From positions 59,638 through 123,637 of the forward strand of contig NZ_VCJS01000010.1 of the NCBI RefSeq assembly GCF_005893125.1: a stretch of 64,000 nucleotides of DNA. The letters are read 5' to 3'. Positions 8,208-15,961 of the stretch are shown here, one piece after another (position 1 is the first letter of the stretch; the number at the start of each line of letters is the position of its first letter). The notes beneath the pieces were generated by a model that saw only the letters and a list, made by a program, of their open reading frames with translations, searched no databases and was not told where the DNA came from. Made by a program: the position numbers and the translations under genes. Origin of the DNA: Nonomuraea basaltis (GTDB lineage Bacteria; Actinomycetota; Actinomycetes; Streptosporangiales; Streptosporangiaceae).

Positions 8208-9290
8208 ATGGCATACATGGGGGATTCAATCAGGAGTTGGATCAGGCAGTACTGGGTGCCGTCCGTCATATTGCTGGCGGTCGTGGCGACATTCGTGTGG
8301 TTGCTATGGAAGGGGCCGTGGATTATGGACCATGAGCACCTGACAGGCAAGATGACGCCGGCCGTGGCATCTGTAGTTTCTGGTTTCCGCACGGCGGTGG
8401 TTGCCCTTGGGGCTGGCCTGGTGGCCGGGGCTGGCCTTGTTTACACCCATCGCACCTTGGAACACACCCGGCTCAGAGACCGTGAACAGACGGAACTGAC
8501 CCGTCACACTCTCGAAGTGACCCGGAAGACGCTGGAGCACACCCGAGACAAGGATCGTGAACAAGCGGAGCTCACCCGGGAGGGGCAGGTAACCGACCGA
8601 TTCACTAAGGCGATCGGTCAACTGGCCTTGACAGAGGTCGAGAAGCTGGGCGGGGTCTACTCGCTGGAGCGAATCATGCGGGACTCGGCAAAGGACCACC
8701 CCACCGTTGTAGAGGTCCTTGCCGCGTTCGTCCGTCAGCACGCCCCCGCACATCCGCCCGACTCTGCCGGTTCCGCGAAAGCGGAACGCCGTCTTGACGA
8801 GGCAGTACAGGCAGCGCTAACCGTGCTCGGACGACGTCCCAAGGACCGAGAAGAGCCGTTTCGGATTGATCTGCACCGCACCGACCTGCAGAAGGCCGAC
8901 TTCAACACGGCGAATCTGGCAGGGGCGCACCTATGGGAGACCAACCTACGCGAGGCGAATCTGGACTGGGTGAACCTCTCTGAGGCGAACCTCTTCAGGG
9001 CGGATCTGACGGGAGCGAACCTAAGCGGAGCTCTCATGGAGAATGCGACCTTGGATCAGGCGAACCTGGAAGGAGCGATCTTGCTGGAGGCGGAGGGCTT
9101 GACCGTCGCACAGGTGGTGGCCGCTTACCCAACGAGCTCGACTCGCCTGCCCGACGAGCTGAGGGCTGATCCACAGGTCCAAGAACGCATCGCAGAGGTA
9201 GAGGCTGAGGAGGCTCGGCGGATGGAGGCGGCATGGAGGGCTCGAGCCGCTAACACGGCTGAGTCTCCGCACCAAGGCGAAGACAGCTGA
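8208..9290 (+). CDS. Membrane-anchored pentapeptide-repeat protein, 360 aa
   Basis: Two N-terminal TM segments (about residues 18-36 and 60-80: VILLAVVATFVWLLW, TAVVALGAGLVAGAGLVYT) precede a tandemly repeated charged helix (two copies of HT.LE..R.R.KD..Q.ELTR, residues 82-125). A helical domain (128-215) and then a pentapeptide-repeat run follow (about 222-300, e.g. ADFNTANLAGAHLWETNLREANL), which forms a right-handed quadrilateral beta-helix. This architecture, TM plus charged helix plus pentapeptides, is common in actinobacterial genomes and of unknown function. It is on the plus strand among other cargo genes. Confidence 0.75.
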   Translation: MAYMGDSIRSWIRQYWVPSVILLAVVATFVWLLWKGPWIMDHEHLTGKMTPAVASVVSGFRTAVVALGAGLVAGAGLVYTHRTLEHTRLRDREQTELTRHTLEVTRKTLEHTRDKDREQAELTREGQVTDRFTKAIGQLALTEVEKLGGVYSLERIMRDSAKDHPTVVEVLAAFVRQHAPAHPPDSAGSAKAERRLDEAVQAALTVLGRRPKDREEPFRIDLHRTDLQKADFNTANLAGAHLWETNLREANLDWVNLSEANLFRADLTGANLSGALMENATLDQANLEGAILLEAEGLTVAQVVAAYPTSSTRLPDELRADPQVQERIAEVEAEEARRMEAAWRARAANTAESPHQGEDS

Positions 9291-9647
9291 ACGCGACGCC
9301 GAAGTTGCAAGCAGGTCTGAAGTGGCCATCACAAGGTCGCGTGGTCAGCGGTCAAGGTAACTGACACCTGACAGCGAGTTCCACGATCGTGTCGCATTCC
9401 TGCTCATGTGGCGGTAGGTCGGCCCGAAGGATTGGGAGGGCCTGGTGATGTGGGTGGTCACCACGTGTCCGGATCATCCGTGCTTGGAATAGGCGCACCC
9501 TTGGCCCTGCTTTGCATCGGCCAAGGGAACCAACGAGATGCACCACCCCACAAAGGCCCGCGACGACGCCGGGTGCAGGTGACAGCGGGATGAGTCGGGG
9601 CGAGGAAGAGAGCCAGTGACCTGTTCGCGACGGGCCACCGGCTTTCG
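9291..9647. other. 357-bp stretch without a convincing gene
   Basis: This lies between the pentapeptide-repeat gene and the recombinase stop. A 65-codon minus frame (9458-9655, TTG start overlapping the recombinase end) exists, but its codon bias is poor. I looked for a tRNA or att-like repeat next to the recombinase and saw none. Confidence 0.4.
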
Positions 9648-10622
9648 TCACTCAAGCGCAGACGCGACCAACTGGGAAGGATCCCTTTCTAGTTGGCGCC
9701 CCGAATGCACGTAGCCCATGGTCGTGTCCATGGACTCGTGATCAAGAGCTTCCTTGATCTCGAACGGGTCCGCGCCCAGCTCGGCAGCCAGTGACGCCCA
9801 CGTGTGCCGCAGCACATGCGCAGTGACCTTGGCGAGGATTCCGGCCTGACGGCCGATCCGCGTCACCAGGGCCGACGCCGACGACCGATAGAAGCGGCCC
9901 CCGGTGTCGGTCACGAAGATCCGGCCAGCGAGTTCCGACATCTCGACGCCGGCGCGCCGCGCCCGATCCTCGAGGTACCGGTCGATCGCGTAGCCGGTTT
10001 CCACCGGGAGGCGACGCCTCTTCGGCTTGGTGCCCTTGCCGACGATCCGCAGCGTCCGCAGGCCGCGCTCGTACCCGAGCGCGCTCAGGTCAGCGGAGAT
10101 CGCTTCTTCGATCCGGATGCCGGTGTGCAGCAGGACCCGGATGAACGCCGAGGTGCGAAGCCGTGCCGGCCCGTGGTCGGCGTCGGCCGCGGCCACCAGG
10201 GCGCGGGCCTCGTCACGTGTGAGCGCGGTCGTCTCGGAGTGGTTCCGCGACACCTTCGGCCTGCGGGTCCGCTTGAACCGGTTGGCGTCGATGATCTCCT
10301 CGTCGGCGAGGTAGTCGTACCAGGACGACACCGCCGAGATGCGACGCTGCATGGTCTTCGGGGGGATCGGCTTCTCGGCTTGGAGTTCGAGCCACCGCTT
10401 GTAGACGTCGCCGTGGGACTTGCGCGCCTTGAGCGGGTCAAGGCCGGTCTCGGTGCAGAACGCGAACCACCGCTCGATCTCCAGCCGGTAGGCGTCGCGC
10501 GTGTTCTTCGAGTCGTACGACAGCAGCCACGCCATCGTGGCGTCCTGGGCGAAGCCGAGCAGGGTCGGCGGGAATGCGATCGCGCCTGCGCTACTCGGGT
10601 CGCGGACCAGCTCAACGGTCAT
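9648..10622 (-). CDS. Tyrosine recombinase, XerC/D-like integrase
   Basis: The 324-residue site-specific recombinase has a SAM-like core-binding domain (about residues 22-110) and a catalytic domain (135-310). The full catalytic set is present: R170 (TGIRIEE), K196 (GKGTK), H269-x-x-R272 (HVLRH), H295 (DHESM) and the nucleophile Y304 (TMGYVHSGR). It should recombine two short DNA sites through a Holliday junction. It sits about 44 kb from the visible tRNA-Arg attachment site and is not beside any att-like repeat, so it may serve another site or be internal cargo. Its divergent neighbour is at 10863. Confidence 0.93.
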   Translation of the reverse strand: MTVELVRDPSSAGAIAFPPTLLGFAQDATMAWLLSYDSKNTRDAYRLEIERWFAFCTETGLDPLKARKSHGDVYKRWLELQAEKPIPPKTMQRRISAVSSWYDYLADEEIIDANRFKRTRRPKVSRNHSETTALTRDEARALVAAADADHGPARLRTSAFIRVLLHTGIRIEEAISADLSALGYERGLRTLRIVGKGTKPKRRRLPVETGYAIDRYLEDRARRAGVEMSELAGRIFVTDTGGRFYRSSASALVTRIGRQAGILAKVTAHVLRHTWASLAAELGADPFEIKEALDHESMDTTMGYVHSGRQLERDPSQLVASALE

Positions 10623-10862
10623 ACCTCGACGCTAGCAGAATGATCTATGGACATAAGCTCGATTATGACCATCTCTTAGCGATCACAACAGGACGGACAG
10701 CCGACGCTAGTGAGCACCACCGAACCGCCGTCCCACCTGCGGGCTTGGGGCGGCGGTTCCACTGTTCCGACGGAAATTGAGTAGGCCCTACTCATACGCA
10801 AATGTTCGGAGACAAGCAGACTCTCAAGATAAGCGCCAACAGACACAAGGAAGGAGCGTCCC

Positions 10863-11177
10863 ATGGCCGAATCACCGCCTCCCGGACCGAACCCCTCGAT
10901 TACCCTTCTGGAGCCCCCTCCGCCTCCAGCGGGCGGCAACGGCGAGGTGACGGTCGAGGTCGATGGCCGACAGGTCGTCTTCGAATGGTCTCAGGGAAAG
11001 ATCGTCCGGTTCTCCCTCGTTTCCGAGCAGGACAGTATCTTCAGATCGGGAAACGTTACGCTCAAGCCAGAGCCAGACGCAGCAATCCAGTGCTATTGCT
11101 GCCTCGTTGACGATGTCAGTGGCGCCTGGATCTGCTATCACGTCCCCTGCGGCACCCCCTGTCCCGGCTTGAGTTAG
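10863..11177 (+). CDS. Small Cys-rich protein, 104 aa
   Basis: A strong ribosome-binding site (AAGGAAGGAG) fixes the ATG. The N-terminus is Pro-rich (SPPPGPNPSITLLEPPPPPAG), the middle is a small beta domain (EVTVEVDGRQVVFEWSQGKIVRFSLV), and the last 28 residues hold six Cys (QCYCCLVDD, WICYHVPCGTPCPGLS). The Cys cluster could bind a metal, or the tail could be a ribosomally made peptide core, but no modification enzyme is nearby. Plus-strand cargo, divergent from the recombinase. Confidence 0.6.
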   Translation: MAESPPPGPNPSITLLEPPPPPAGGNGEVTVEVDGRQVVFEWSQGKIVRFSLVSEQDSIFRSGNVTLKPEPDAAIQCYCCLVDDVSGAWICYHVPCGTPCPGLS

Positions 11178-11383
11178 TGCGTTTGGGCTGGCCGGTGGTT
11201 GCCACCGCGCGGCCGCAGGGTCACGCCCGTCTCCTCGAGGAGGCGGTGGACGAACCCGTAGCTGCGGTTGATCGACTCGGCGATCTCGCGGACGGACCCG
11301 CCGGCGGCGTACTTCTTGGACACCGCCGCGGCCAGCGCCTGGCGCTCGGCGCCGACGATGCGGATATTCTTCCGAACTCTCAT
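11174..11383 (-). CDS. Small helix-turn-helix protein, 69 aa
   Basis: The whole protein is one HTH domain: AVSKKYAAGGSVREIAESIN forms the first helices and RSYGFVHRLLEETGVTLRPRG the recognition helix and wing. Such 65-75 residue HTH proteins with the SYGFVHRLL recognition helix are widespread in actinobacteria and their mobile elements, where they act as DNA-binding regulators. Its 3' end overlaps the convergent Cys-rich gene by four bases. It follows a second small DNA-binding gene (11401). Confidence 0.8.
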   Translation of the reverse strand: MRVRKNIRIVGAERQALAAAVSKKYAAGGSVREIAESINRSYGFVHRLLEETGVTLRPRGGNHRPAQTH

Positions 11384-11400
11384 GAGGGGACCTTTCTCGT

Positions 11401-11634
11401 TCAGGCGGCTCGGGCGAGGTTGGCGCGGAGCTCGTCACGCGCCTCCGGTGTTGGGGGGACGTCGTCGCCGCGCCAGATGCAGCCCTCGATCGTGGCGAGG
11501 TCGTCGTAGTCGTAGACGACCTCGCGGCCGGCCCTGCCGAGGACGCGCGCCGAGTAGCGGCGCGCCCACTGCCGGATGGTGATCGGCGAGCGGTCGAGGC
11601 GGGCGGCGGCTTGGCGTGCGGTCGCTGGGTGCAC
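11401..11634 (-). CDS. Excisionase/MerR-like small DNA-binding protein, 77 aa
   Basis: The N-terminal winged-helix pattern TARQAAARLDRSPITIRQWARRY is that of MerR-like HTH_17 proteins, which include phage excisionases. The rest (YDYDDLATIEGCIWRGDD) resembles the tail of small phage replisome-accessory regulators. It could direct excision with the recombinase 0.8 kb away, or act as a transcription regulator; position favours neither strongly. Start at an ATG; followed 17 bases later by the 69-residue HTH gene. Confidence 0.65.
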   Translation of the reverse strand: MHPATARQAAARLDRSPITIRQWARRYSARVLGRAGREVVYDYDDLATIEGCIWRGDDVPPTPEARDELRANLARAA

Positions 11635-11940
11635 GTCTCACCTCCGCAAGGGTCGCGTTCGTGGACGTACAGGGCGATTCCGGACACGTGAGCGCGCGAG
11701 ATAGGCGCGTCGTAGTCAACGCTGACAGGCGATCTCGCGCGTCCGAATGCAAGGGGATAGGCGGAACGGTGATCTTGCCAGAGGCGCCCTCAGGGCTTCA
11801 CCGCAGTTTCCGCAGGTCACGGAGTCAAACCGTGCGGCAGGCACAGATCACCTGCCGACACGAAGTGTTACACAACCGCTCGACTCGACGCAACGTGCGA
11901 ACCGCCGCGCGCCCTGATCGCCGCTGAAACATACTGGGAT
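11635..11940. other. 306-bp divergent intergenic region
   Basis: This separates the minus-strand HTH genes from the plus-strand TM gene at 11941 and should hold promoters in both directions. No frame shows coding character and I see no clear repeat. Confidence 0.4.
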
Positions 11941-12705
11941 ATGACCCGCCAAAGGCGCTGGCCCTTCTTACAGCTCCGCACCATCACACCTCGATCATCC
12001 GCGAAGACGCTGCGCACCCTCGCTGCCCGCCGCCGCACGAAGACAGCCCCTCCTCCACTGAGACGGGCCCTTTCCATGCAGGCGTGGGTGGGCCTCACCA
12101 CCGTCATCGCAGGGCTTCTGTCTATACCGAGCGTGCTCATCGCCAAGACCGCGCTAGACATCAGTGAGCAACAGCAACTGGAGCAAGAACTGCAGCAACT
12201 GGAGCAAGAGCTGCAGCAGAAGCTCGCCCAGGCGGAAACGGAGAAGGCCATCCGGGAGGCGTACGTCCAACGCATCACCACGTGGACGAAGTACGCCGAA
12301 ATCGACGACAAGCCGGACCTCATCACCATCCAGAACACCAACGCGCTCCCCGCCCAGGCGTGGATTATCCACCATCCGAAGATGGAGATGCCCCGGGATA
12401 TCCAGCCAATCAGTCTCGCCCCTTGCTCCCAGGTCACGGTGGCCGATACCCCGCCACCGCGATGGCCCAAGGGAAGCGACTTCGGCTCGGAGGTCATCGC
12501 CATGAACGTCCGCGGATCCGAGCTCTACCGCGTACTTGAGCTAGGGAGGGGAGCCGACCCAGTTGTATCGGATTACGAAGCATGGGGCGAGTGGGCAATT
12601 ATGATCACAACCCTCGACCCGATCGACACCCCCGAGGAGATTCTTAAAGGCACAGAACGGCGACCCAAGATCGTGGATAAGCGTCCAGCCGGAACATGCG
12701 TGTGA
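11941..12705 (+). CDS. TM/coiled-coil protein, 254 aa; paralogue 1 of a tandem pair
   Basis: A basic N-terminus (about 40 residues) leads to one TM segment (about 47-68, MQAWVGLTTVIAGLLSIPSVLIAKTAL). A coiled coil with an exact heptad duplication follows (two QQLEQEL units), and then a globular domain of about 150 residues (ITIQNTNALPAQAWIIHHP, then APCSQVTVADT). The gene at 12817 shares this layout and much of the TM sequence, so the two are tandem paralogues. The C-terminal domain looks like a small beta sandwich. Role unknown; plus-strand cargo. Confidence 0.7.
   Translation: MTRQRRWPFLQLRTITPRSSAKTLRTLAARRRTKTAPPPLRRALSMQAWVGLTTVIAGLLSIPSVLIAKTALDISEQQQLEQELQQLEQELQQKLAQAETEKAIREAYVQRITTWTKYAEIDDKPDLITIQNTNALPAQAWIIHHPKMEMPRDIQPISLAPCSQVTVADTPPPRWPKGSDFGSEVIAMNVRGSELYRVLELGRGADPVVSDYEAWGEWAIMITTLDPIDTPEEILKGTERRPKIVDKRPAGTCV
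12172..12213 (+). repeat. Two tandem 21-bp units within the coiled coil
   Basis: The unit CAGCAACTGGAGCAAGAACT is repeated directly with one mismatch, encoding two QQLEQEL heptads. Recent duplication by slippage is likely. Confidence 0.8.
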
Positions 12706-12816
12706 TCACCCCGCCTCGTCGCGACCAGGCCCCGCTCCTCCACCTTCCTGGCCTGCCGCAGTGTAGGCGGAACCGCAGCACTCTAACGTTCCCCCACCAC
12801 CTAGCGATATTGAGTC

Positions 12817-13533
12817 ATGACCGCACGAAGACGGCCACGGTTCTCATCGCCACGACGCGCCGCACCCGGCCCGTCCGCTCGCACCACCACGCTAATCGCT
12901 GCGCGCCAACGACTTCGACCACGCGCTCGCCGCAGGCTCCGTGATGTTCGCTGGAACGTCCAATGGTGGGCAGCCCTTACCAGCGTCATCGCTGGACTCA
13001 TGTCAGTCCCAGCGTTCGTCATCTCCATGAACGCGCTGAAGATCAGCGAACAGCAGCGGCAGGACGCCCTCACACAGCGCTCCGAGGACCAGAAAAAGGA
13101 AGCACAGGCCAAAGCAGCCGCAGAAGCCCTCGAAAAGCAAGGTTTCGCGAATCGGATCGTGATAGCTTCGTCCGAATTTTCGTCCTCATCCAGCGAGGAG
13201 AGGTGGCGCGTGCGCAACTCCAACTCACGCCGAGCGTACGTATACATCCGGCTCAGTCCCGATGAACAGCCTCCCGAACTCTACGAATTCATCATCGAGC
13301 CTTGTAGCGAAGCGGATATGGCCATCCCGCTTTCGGACACCAAGTTCGACGACTATGGGGGCTATAAGCAGTTCATCGTCACCCCCGTCCCTGCGGATGC
13401 TCGTACAGGGGCAGACTTCTGGCTGGTAAGTCTGGAGGGGCTGAGTCCCCAGCACACCACCCTTGAATGGGCGACCGGGTGGACCTCCTACGAACTGGAG
13501 CAGGTCAGACGCGACATCTCGCCTTGCATCTAG
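12817..13533 (+). CDS. TM/coiled-coil protein, 238 aa; paralogue 2 of a tandem pair
   Basis: It has an Arg-rich N-terminus of about 45 residues and a TM segment (WWAALTSVIAGLMSVPAFVISMNAL) closely matching that of the 11941 protein. A charged helix follows (KISEQQRQDALTQRSEDQKKEAQAK), then a C-terminal beta-rich domain (WRVRNSNSRRAYVYIRLSPDE, IIEPCSEADMAIPL). Shared features with paralogue 1 include KISEQQ/DISEQQ right after the TM and a conserved PCS motif in the last domain. It ends two bases before the stop of the convergent 13536 gene. Function unknown. Confidence 0.7.
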   Translation: MTARRRPRFSSPRRAAPGPSARTTTLIAARQRLRPRARRRLRDVRWNVQWWAALTSVIAGLMSVPAFVISMNALKISEQQRQDALTQRSEDQKKEAQAKAAAEALEKQGFANRIVIASSEFSSSSSEERWRVRNSNSRRAYVYIRLSPDEQPPELYEFIIEPCSEADMAIPLSDTKFDDYGGYKQFIVTPVPADARTGADFWLVSLEGLSPQHTTLEWATGWTSYELEQVRRDISPCI

Positions 13534-13535
13534 CC

Positions 13536-14264
13536 TCAGCCGGCCTCCTCGACGACCAAGCCCCGTTCCTCCACCGCCGACACGTGATTACCGCATCTCC
13601 CACACACGAAGTACCCCACCTTGGGATCCCACCAGAGATTCCGGTCACCACAACGGCACCGCGCCGGCGTCCACGACGGCACCTCCTGCAAACGCTGCTC
13701 CCAACGGAGCACCACGTCCACCAGCTCCGTCAACTCCCGCACCGCCAACACCCCATGCAGATACTCCACCAGCAACGCCACCGCCCGACCGCGCGCCTCC
13801 GCACCACGACCAGCAGCCGCAGCCGCAGGCCAACCCCGGGCAGCCAGATACCGAGCCTCGAACCTGAGCAGATCCCCCGTCAACTCGTCCAGCAACTCCG
13901 CCACCGGCGACGGACTACCATGCGGACGCGTCCCCGACACCCTCGACCAACGCGACGCAGGCCGCAAACCATCAGCCTCAGCCGCACGCACCGCCGCCAA
14001 ATCCCGCACCGCGATCAACGCACGCCTCGTCGTCGCCCGACACAGCGAACACACAAGCGGCTCCCCCAGCCGCCACCTCACCTCGGCCTGAACCGGCTCC
14101 ACAGGCGGCTCACCCTTCGCCCCCTCCGACACCCACCGATCCACCGCATCCGCATGCAACTCACGAGCACGCAAAAACACGCCCCACACCGCACGCGACC
14201 CCTCGTTGCACGGCCCCACACACGCCTGACCAGCCACCACGCACCCCCAACCGAGACGACCCAC
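13536..14264 (-). CDS. Zinc-ribbon protein, 242 aa
   Basis: Two Cys pairs near the C-terminus (RCRCGDRN and VCGRCGNH, about residues 197-225) form a zinc ribbon, and a further C-x-x-C (LVCSLCRATT) lies at about residue 72. The middle is helical (AELLDELTGDLLRFEARYLAARG). Proteins of this layout accompany small HTH genes in actinobacterial phages and integrative elements and are probably DNA- or RNA-binding, but the molecular role is unknown. The start is uncertain: the first 30 residues are low in charge and the frame could begin later. Confidence 0.6.
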   Translation of the reverse strand: MGRLGWGCVVAGQACVGPCNEGSRAVWGVFLRARELHADAVDRWVSEGAKGEPPVEPVQAEVRWRLGEPLVCSLCRATTRRALIAVRDLAAVRAAEADGLRPASRWSRVSGTRPHGSPSPVAELLDELTGDLLRFEARYLAARGWPAAAAAGRGAEARGRAVALLVEYLHGVLAVRELTELVDVVLRWEQRLQEVPSWTPARCRCGDRNLWWDPKVGYFVCGRCGNHVSAVEERGLVVEEAG

Positions 14265-14352
14265 AACAGTACAAGATCAACTCCTTTCGACGTGAACCAA
14301 GCCAAATAGGGACCCCTGGGACCGGACCGGAGGGGGTCGGGGGTCGCGCGGA

Positions 14353-14382
14353 AGCCCCCGCGCGTGGCTCGGCGCGGGGGCT
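14353..14382. terminator. GC-rich hairpin
   Basis: AGCCCCCGCGC pairs with GCGCGGGGGCT across an 8-base loop, just downstream of the minus-strand gene that ends at 14400. One of several similar CCCCCGC hairpins at gene ends in this element. Confidence 0.55.
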
Positions 14383-14399
14383 CGCTGGGACGGTGCGCG

Positions 14400-15122
14400 C
14401 TAGGCGCGCGGTCGGCGCGTGGCTCGCGTCTCGACGCGACCGCGCGCGGCTCCGGCGCTCCTAACGACTCCGTAGATCGTGTGTAGCGCGCCGGTGCGCG
14501 CTAGGGCGCTCATGTTGCGAAGCGACTTCAGCGCGTCCACCACATAGGCGGCATCCTCCTGCGCGATGCCGGTTCCGTGCTGGCGCGCAAACCGGGCTTG
14601 CTCGTCGTAGCGCTGGAACATCACCGCGTCATACTCGACACGCACCGTGCCATCCTTCTGGGTCACGCGGACGTGCAGGAGGAAACCGCACGCGGCCAGT
14701 AGGCGCGTGATCTCCGCGACCGCGCGGCGGACGGCAGCGAGCATGCCGGACGGTTCGGGCTCGATCGGCTGGCGGATGTCGTCTAGCGACACATCATCGA
14801 TGATCGCCCCGGACCGCTCCGCGTGCAGAAGGTATGTCGTGTGCAAGGACTTCCGGCACGTGTCCGTGACACGCCACACTCCGTGCAGGTGGACGGCTGC
14901 GCCGTGGTACTCCACGTTGCTGCCCCGGGACGCGTACATGAGTAGCGCGGTCCGGCTGGTCTGGCTGGACACGTAGACCTCCTTCTGAAGCTCCGAGAGC
15001 GTGTCACACGCGGTGCGCTTCATGCACGCGGCGCACGCGGCGCGGTGCTCCTCGAACGCCTGGCTTGCCTGCTGCGTGAGCTCTACGGCCACGTAGGCGG
15101 CTCCTCGCTTGATCGGGTTCAT
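14400..15122 (-). CDS. Hypothetical protein, 240 aa
   Basis: The ATG has a GGGAGAG ribosome-binding site. The protein is soluble and helical, with four Cys near residues 30-40 (CAACMKRTAC) that may bind a metal, a central region VEYHGAAVHLHGVWRVTDTC, and a basic C-terminus (RGRVETRATRRPRA). I do not recognise the family. It lies in a run of three minus-strand genes separated by GC hairpins and downstream of the collagen-like gene, in the right-to-left early transcript. Confidence 0.6.
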   Translation of the reverse strand: MNPIKRGAAYVAVELTQQASQAFEEHRAACAACMKRTACDTLSELQKEVYVSSQTSRTALLMYASRGSNVEYHGAAVHLHGVWRVTDTCRKSLHTTYLLHAERSGAIIDDVSLDDIRQPIEPEPSGMLAAVRRAVAEITRLLAACGFLLHVRVTQKDGTVRVEYDAVMFQRYDEQARFARQHGTGIAQEDAAYVVDALKSLRNMSALARTGALHTIYGVVRSAGAARGRVETRATRRPRA

Positions 15123-15163
15123 GGTCTGGCTCTCCCGTGTGGTGGTTGGGGGTGTGGTGGGGT

Positions 15164-15189
15164 GCCCCCGCCCATGCCGGGGCGGGGGC
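15164..15189. terminator. GC-rich hairpin
   Basis: GCCCCCGCCC pairs with GGGCGGGGGC across a 6-base loop, between the stop of the 15197 gene and the start of the 14400 gene (minus strand). Confidence 0.6.
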
Positions 15190-15196
15190 GGTGGGG

Positions 15197-15898
15197 CTAC
15201 TTCTTGGGGGTCGCCTTGGCGCGCTTGGCTTCCGGCTCCGTCTTCTCCGCGTCGGCCTTGGCCTTGGCTTCCTTGCGGCGCGCGTCCTTCTCGGCCTTGA
15301 CCTTGGTGCGGCGCTCGACTTCCGCGCGTCCCTCGGCGGTGAGTTCTTCCATGAGGGCGGCGCGGGCGGGGTTCGTCTCCGAGAGATTCATGATCGCGTT
15401 GACCATCTCGCGCTGCTGCTCAGACAGCTTGGATGCCTTCTCACCCTCGGGGGCGGGGGTGAGGGCCGCTGAGATCACGTCGAACGGCGCGGACACGTCG
15501 GGCTGCGTCGCGCGGTACAGGGCCGCGATGATCGCGCGGTCGTACTGGTCCGCCACCGCATCCCAGGACACGGCGGGGTGCTCCTCGTCGAGCCCGTACA
15601 GTGCCGTGCCCTCGGTAACGAGCGTGGACGGGGCCACCTCGCGAAGGATCGGCCACGTCTTCGGGGATGCGTCCCAACCGCGTGTGAGGGCGGCCAGCAT
15701 GCCCACGAGCGGGATGCGGGCACCGTTGCAGCGCCACGCCAGACGGGCGGGGCTGTTGGCGCTGTCGTCGGAGTTGATCCGGCCGGTAGCTGTGACCAGC
15801 ACGGCGGGGCGGGCGGTGCCGTCCGCCATGACGGTGAACCACGCGAGCACGCTGGTAAGGGCGGCCTTGATCGCGTCCGTGTTGGGCTTGGTAGCCAT
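15197..15898 (-). CDS. Hypothetical phage protein with a Lys-rich tail, 233 aa
   Basis: The ATG is preceded by GAAAGG. A folded part of about 150 residues (AIKAALTSVLAWFTVMADGTARPAV, ARLAWRCNGARIPLVGML) leads to a helix (EQQREMVNAIMNLSE) and a highly charged C-terminal helix of about 60 residues rich in Lys, Glu and Ala, ending in AKATPKK. The tail suggests nucleic-acid binding or a coiled coil. No homologous family comes to mind. A motif copy lies 78 bases upstream of the start. Confidence 0.6.
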   Translation of the reverse strand: MATKPNTDAIKAALTSVLAWFTVMADGTARPAVLVTATGRINSDDSANSPARLAWRCNGARIPLVGMLAALTRGWDASPKTWPILREVAPSTLVTEGTALYGLDEEHPAVSWDAVADQYDRAIIAALYRATQPDVSAPFDVISAALTPAPEGEKASKLSEQQREMVNAIMNLSETNPARAALMEELTAEGRAEVERRTKVKAEKDARRKEAKAKADAEKTEPEAKRAKATPKK

Positions 15899-15930
15899 GA
15901 GGTGTTGCCTTTCGTTTGGCGTGGTGGGGT

Positions 15931-15954
15931 GCCCCCGCCCGTGTGGGCGGGGGC
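15931..15954. terminator. GC-rich hairpin
   Basis: GCCCCCGCCC, loop GTGT, GGGCGGGGGC: a perfect 10-bp stem right after the stop of the collagen-like gene on the minus strand. Confidence 0.65.
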
Positions 15955-15961
15955 GGGGGTG

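Noticed and set aside
9458..9655. 65-codon minus frame starting in the recombinase stop
   Set aside because: Poor third-position GC bias, no recognisable composition and a TTG start. The overlap alone is weak support.
12172..12213. CRISPR-like repeat
   Set aside because: Only two adjacent 21-bp units without spacers, explained by the coiled-coil heptads. No CRISPR array or cas gene is visible anywhere in the window.
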